Positions 60,666-64,000 of a DNA stretch of 64,000 bases are shown piece after piece; the first letter of the stretch is position 1; the number at the start of each line of letters is the position of its first letter. The stretch covers positions 248,001-312,000 of the forward strand of contig JAHHDT010000001.1 in assembly GCA_019739225.1 (NCBI GenBank), given 5' to 3'. Under the pieces are notes generated by a model. The model did not search any database. It saw nothing but the letters and a program-made list of their open reading frames with translations, and was not told the DNA's origin. The DNA comes from Aquamicrobium sp. GTDB lineage: Bacteria > Pseudomonadota > Alphaproteobacteria > Rhizobiales > Rhizobiaceae. A program made the translations under genes and the position numbers.

Positions 60666-61898
60666 ATGAACAAGACCGCGCTCAGATCCGCAGTCGCGGG
60701 CGCAGCACTTCTGGCATTCACCGGATGGGCAGCAGCCGAGACCGTGCGTGTCACAGTCGCCGAATACAGCTCCAAGACCGGCCCCTATTTCGACGAGGCC
60801 GCAAAGGCGTTCGAGGAGGCCAACCCCGGTTCGGACATCCAGGTCGAGGTCGTGCCATGGGACGTTCTGCTGCAGAAACTGACGACCGACATCTCCGGCA
60901 ACGCTAATGCCGATCTTTCGATCATCGGCACGCGCTGGCTCATCGACTTCGTCGACCAAGGCATTGCCGCCCCGCTTGACGAGTACATGACGGACGAATT
61001 CAAGGAGCGGTTCTTCCCCGTATTCCTCGAGCCGTCGGTGATGCAGGAGAAGACCTACGGCCTGCCGATCGCGGCATCCGCCCGCGCCATGTATTACAAC
61101 AAGGCGCTGTTCGAGCAGGCGGGCATCACCGAAGTGCCGGATACCTGGGATGAGCTCGCCGAAGCAGCCGAAAAGATCAGCGCGCTGGGCGACGACATCG
61201 CCGGCTTCGGTCTGCAGGGCAAGGAGATCGAGACGGACGTCTATTTCTACTATGCCTTCTGGGCCTATGGCGGCGAACTGGTCGAGGAAGACGGCACGTC
61301 CGGCCTGGACACCGATGCCGGCTACAAGGCGGCCGAGATGTACAAATCCCTGATCGATGCGGGTTCGACCCAGCCGGGCGTTACTTCGTATAACCGCGAG
61401 GACGTCCAGAACCTGTTCAAGCAGGGCAAGGTCGGCATGATGATTACCGCGCCGTTCCTGTCCAACCAGATCAAGGAAGAGGCACCTGATCTGCAGTACG
61501 GCGTGGCCGCCATTCCGGCCGGGCCGGACGGCGACCGCGGCACCTACGGCGTGACCGACTCGATCATCATGTTCGAGAACTCCGAGAACAAGGAGCTGGC
61601 CTGGAAGTTCCTCGACATGCTGTTCACCACCGAATGGCGCTCGAAGTTCACCTCGGGCGAGGGCTTCCTGCCCGTCAACCCGGAAGTGGCCGCGCAGCCG
61701 GCTTTTGCCGACAATGCGGACCTGAAGGAGTTCACCAACCTCCTGCCGGATGCGCGTTTCGCGCCGGTCATCGCTGGCTGGGAAGAGATTGCCTCCACCA
61801 CGTCCGACGCGGTGCAGACCATCTATCTCGGCGACGGCGAGGCGAAGGCCACGCTCGACGCGGCGGCAGCCGAAATCAACGGTATCCTCGGCAACTGA
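60666..61898 (+). CDS. ABC transporter extracellular solute-binding protein (family 1)
   Basis: Periplasmic receptor of a CUT1-type importer. The 410-residue protein has a signal peptide (residues 1-24, cut after AAA before ETVRV) and the SBP_bac_1 fold with EYSSKTGPYFDEAAKAFEEANPGSDIQVEVVPWD, ADLSIIGTRW and YGVTDSIIMFENSENKELAWKFLDML. The family binds sugars or glycerol phosphates and sometimes other small polar compounds. GGGAG 7 bases before ATG 60666 fixes the start. Confidence 0.95.
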   Translation: MNKTALRSAVAGAALLAFTGWAAAETVRVTVAEYSSKTGPYFDEAAKAFEEANPGSDIQVEVVPWDVLLQKLTTDISGNANADLSIIGTRWLIDFVDQGIAAPLDEYMTDEFKERFFPVFLEPSVMQEKTYGLPIAASARAMYYNKALFEQAGITEVPDTWDELAEAAEKISALGDDIAGFGLQGKEIETDVYFYYAFWAYGGELVEEDGTSGLDTDAGYKAAEMYKSLIDAGSTQPGVTSYNREDVQNLFKQGKVGMMITAPFLSNQIKEEAPDLQYGVAAIPAGPDGDRGTYGVTDSIIMFENSENKELAWKFLDMLFTTEWRSKFTSGEGFLPVNPEVAAQPAFADNADLKEFTNLLPDARFAPVIAGWEEIASTTSDAVQTIYLGDGEAKATLDAAAAEINGILGN

Positions 61899-61991
61899 TC
61901 GCAGACCGACGACATCGGCGGGCGCGGAACTCCGCGCCTGCCAGCCCGAGCAATCCCGCCGTTTCAGCCGGCAAATCATGACGGGACACCG

Positions 61992-62864
61992 ATGCGCTCG
62001 CCCTTGACCAACCCCTACGTGTTGATCCTGCCGGGGTTCCTGCTCGCCGCGTTCATCATCCTGTGGCCGCTCTTCCAGCTCGGCACGATCTCGGTCAACG
62101 ACGTCAACCGCTTCGGCCAGTTGCGCGGCTTCAACGGCTTCGACAACTACATGGCCGTGTTCCGGGACCCGGATTTCCTCGGCGCCCTGTGGCGCACCTT
62201 CATCTGGACGGGCGGCATCGTCATTGGAGCACTCATCATCTCTGTGCCCGTGGCCATGATCCTGAACGAGGATTTCTACGGCCGCTCGGTGGCGCGGGTG
62301 ATCATCATGCTGCCATGGGCGGTTTCGCTCACGATGACAGCCATCGTCTGGCGCTGGGCGCTCAACGGCGAAAGCGGCATGCTCAACTCAGGTCTCAGGA
62401 ACCTGGGCCTGATCGACCAGAACATTCAGTGGCTGGCGCGCGCCTCGACCGCCTTTCCGGTGCAGATCATGATCGGCATCCTGGTGACGATCCCGTTTAC
62501 GGTGACGATCTTCCTGGGCGGGCTGTCATCGATCTCCGACGACCTTTACGAGGCAGCCAAGCTCGAAGGCGCCTCTCGCTGGCAGACCTTCCGCGAGATC
62601 ACGCTGCCGCTCATGCGCCCGTTCCTGAACATCGCGATCGTGCTCAACATGATCAACGTGTTCAATTCCTTCCCGATCATCTGGGCGACGACGCAGGGCG
62701 GTCCGGCCAATTCCACCGACATTCTCGTCACCTATCTGTACCAGCTCGGGTTCAGCCTCGGAAAGCTGGGCGAGGCATCGGCGCTGTCGATCATGATGTT
62801 CGGGCTGTTGCTCGCCTTCACCGTCGTCTACGTCTCGCTCGCCATGCGGAGGGAGCGCGCATGA
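61992..62864 (+). CDS. ABC transporter permease, CUT1 (MalF/UgpA type)
   Basis: Inner-membrane permease with six helices; 290 residues. It carries the EAA motif [20 protein letters not shown] (about residue 185) that contacts the ATPase, and the short N-terminus of UgpA-type permeases. It overlaps the next permease in an ATGA and begins 93 bases after the binding-protein gene. Confidence 0.95.
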   Translation: MRSPLTNPYVLILPGFLLAAFIILWPLFQLGTISVNDVNRFGQLRGFNGFDNYMAVFRDPDFLGALWRTFIWTGGIVIGALIISVPVAMILNEDFYGRSVARVIIMLPWAVSLTMTAIVWRWALNGESGMLNSGLRNLGLIDQNIQWLARASTAFPVQIMIGILVTIPFTVTIFLGGLSSISDDLYEAAKLEGASRWQTFREITLPLMRPFLNIAIVLNMINVFNSFPIIWATTQGGPANSTDILVTYLYQLGFSLGKLGEASALSIMMFGLLLAFTVVYVSLAMRRERA

Positions 62865-63685
62865 GTGCGAAGCTCAAGAAGTCGCTGCTTTTCTGGCTGC
62901 TGCTCTCGCCGCTGGTGGTACTGATCCTGTTCCCGTTCGCGGTCATGTTCATCACCGCGATCAAGCCGGCAAACGAGGTGCTGTCGCCCACATGGTGGCC
63001 GCGCGAAGAAGCCTGGCGCAACTTCATCGACATGTGGGCCGCCACCAATTTCGGCAACGCCCTTTGGAACTCGGTTTACGTGGCAGTGCTTTCCACGGTG
63101 CTGGCGCTGCTGGTCTCGATCCCGGCAGCCTACGCCATGAGCCGGTTCAGGTTCGCAGGGCAGGGTGCCTTCCGGCAGTTCCTGCTCGTGTCGCAGATGC
63201 TGTCGCCGATCGTGCTCGTCATCGGCCTGTTCCGCCTCGTCGTCTGGCTGGGTCTGCTCGACAACGTCAATTCGATCGTCTTCGTCTATGGCGCCTTCAA
63301 CGTCGCCTTCACGGTTTGGATGCTGCAGAGTTACTTCTCCACCATCCCGAAGGACCTGGAGGAGGCGGCCTGGATCGAGGGCGCCAGCCCTGCGCGGGCG
63401 CTTGCCATGGTGTTCCTGCCGCTGGCGCTTCCGGCGATCACAGTGACGGCGATCTTCTCTTTCATCAACGCCTGGAACGAGTTCGTCATCGCGCTCACCA
63501 TGCTCAGGCGGCAGGAAAGCTACACGCTGCCGATCCAGATTTTCTCGCTGGTGGCGGGTCGTTACACGGTCGAATGGCATCACGTCATGGCCGCGACCTT
63601 CGTCGCCACCATCCCAGTCGCCATCGTCTTTGCCTGGCTGCAGCGCTATCTGGTGCGTGGGCTGGCGATTGGCGCGGTCAAATAG
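62861..63685 (+). CDS. ABC transporter permease, CUT1 (MalG/UgpE type)
   Basis: Second permease half, 274 residues, six predicted helices, EAA motif [21 protein letters not shown]. The [12 protein letters not shown] loop and [11 protein letters not shown] are typical of UgpE/MalG. The ATG lies in the overlap with the first permease; the longer frame upstream is a shadow of that gene. The three rightward transport genes pair with the ATPase encoded divergently. Confidence 0.95.
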   Translation: MSAKLKKSLLFWLLLSPLVVLILFPFAVMFITAIKPANEVLSPTWWPREEAWRNFIDMWAATNFGNALWNSVYVAVLSTVLALLVSIPAAYAMSRFRFAGQGAFRQFLLVSQMLSPIVLVIGLFRLVVWLGLLDNVNSIVFVYGAFNVAFTVWMLQSYFSTIPKDLEEAAWIEGASPARALAMVFLPLALPAITVTAIFSFINAWNEFVIALTMLRRQESYTLPIQIFSLVAGRYTVEWHHVMAATFVATIPVAIVFAWLQRYLVRGLAIGAVK

Positions 63686-63715
63686 GCCGGTTCAGGCCGA
63701 CAAAGGAGCAGACAT

Positions 63716-64000
63716 ATGACCAAGCAGTGCTTCGGCACCTCCCACGTGCCGCTTTCTCCCGCCGTGCGCGCCGGCGATTTCGTATTCGTGTCGGGCCAGG
63801 TACCCGTCGGGGCCGATGGTATCGTCGTCAAGGGCGGCATTACCGAGCAGACCGAACAGGTGTTGACCAACGTGAAGGCCGCGCTGGCGCTTGCCGGCTG
63901 CGCGATGGAAGACGTGGTCAAAACGACGGTCTGGATCGAGGATGCGCGCGACTTCGGCGCCTTCAACGCCGTCTACGCAAAACACTTCCCGAAAGATCCT
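63716..64000 (+). CDS. RidA-family protein (3' end outside window)
   Basis: The visible 95 residues match the RidA/YjgF trimer fold: VRAGDFVFVSGQVPVG, QTEQVLTNVKAALALAGCAMEDVVKTTVWIEDARDFGAFNAVYAKHFP. The catalytic Arg region lies beyond the window, so activity cannot be checked. RidA hydrolyses reactive enamines released by PLP dehydratases; the D-serine-dehydratase-like enzyme of the same locus would be a natural source. It starts 30 bases after the permease gene, with AGGAG 8 bases before the ATG. Confidence 0.9.
   Translation, partial: MTKQCFGTSHVPLSPAVRAGDFVFVSGQVPVGADGIVVKGGITEQTEQVLTNVKAALALAGCAMEDVVKTTVWIEDARDFGAFNAVYAKHFPKDP

Overview
The window is a gene-dense, GC-rich chromosomal segment of an alphaproteobacterium. 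The gene set and order point to the Hyphomicrobiales, probably a Mesorhizobium/Nitratireductor-like Phyllobacteriaceae member. The markers are lpxD-fabZ-lpxA-lpxI-lpxB, then gltA, gltX, comEC, lexA, moeA-moaC-trpC-trpD-ppiD, tpiA, secG, pyrG, kdsA, eno, a pdhA-pdhB-pdhC-lpdA-lipA block, fused ispDF, dusB-ntrB-ntrC, ntrY-ntrX-trkA and hfq-hflX. LpxI in place of LpxH, an E1-beta subunit carrying its own lipoyl domain, an IspD-IspF fusion and a GTTC-N7-GTTC SOS box are all alphaproteobacterial traits. The genus cannot be fixed from sequence reading alone.

Layout: 1-4055 is the lipid A operon. 4104-7100 holds leftward gltA and gltX, and 7101-9533 a divergent comEC. 9581-10716 is a palindromic intergenic repeat broken by a complete IS5-family insertion sequence (9651-10571, 11-bp terminal repeats, TCA target duplication). 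10735-17202 is leftward: lexA with its SOS box, then ppiD-trpD-trpC-moaC-moeA. 17328-27138 runs rightward: tpiA, secG, pyrG, three little-known enzymes, kdsA, a PRC-barrel protein, a 2OG-Fe(II) oxygenase and eno. 27227-36358 holds an FtsB-like protein and the pyruvate dehydrogenase/lipoate block. A second, intact palindromic repeat (36363-36494) separates this from leftward pncC-ispDF. 38375-49785 is the nitrogen-regulation block followed by trkA, a D-amino-acid transaminase, hfq and hflX. 49794-52166 holds an ECF41-type sigma factor coupled to a carboxymuconolactone-decarboxylase-like protein, then mazG with a tiny ORF in front. 52239-56033 is metH.

The last 8 kb (56085-64000) is an accessory catabolic locus of two divergent units around one control region. 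The leftward unit is SDR, ABC ATPase, RpiR-type regulator, D-threonine aldolase/D-serine dehydratase-like PLP enzyme and a SnoaL-like protein. The rightward unit is a solute-binding protein, two CUT1-type permeases and a RidA protein cut by the window end. It looks like a self-contained uptake and breakdown system for a D-hydroxy-amino-acid-containing or related compound. A TGTAA-N5-TTACA palindrome between the two units is a candidate RpiR operator. This locus and the small regulatory structures (ECF41 promoter, metH operator, ntr dyads, pdhA leader) are the most interesting parts. I saw no tRNA, rRNA, CRISPR array or prophage, and apart from the IS no stretch longer than about 260 bases lacks a gene.
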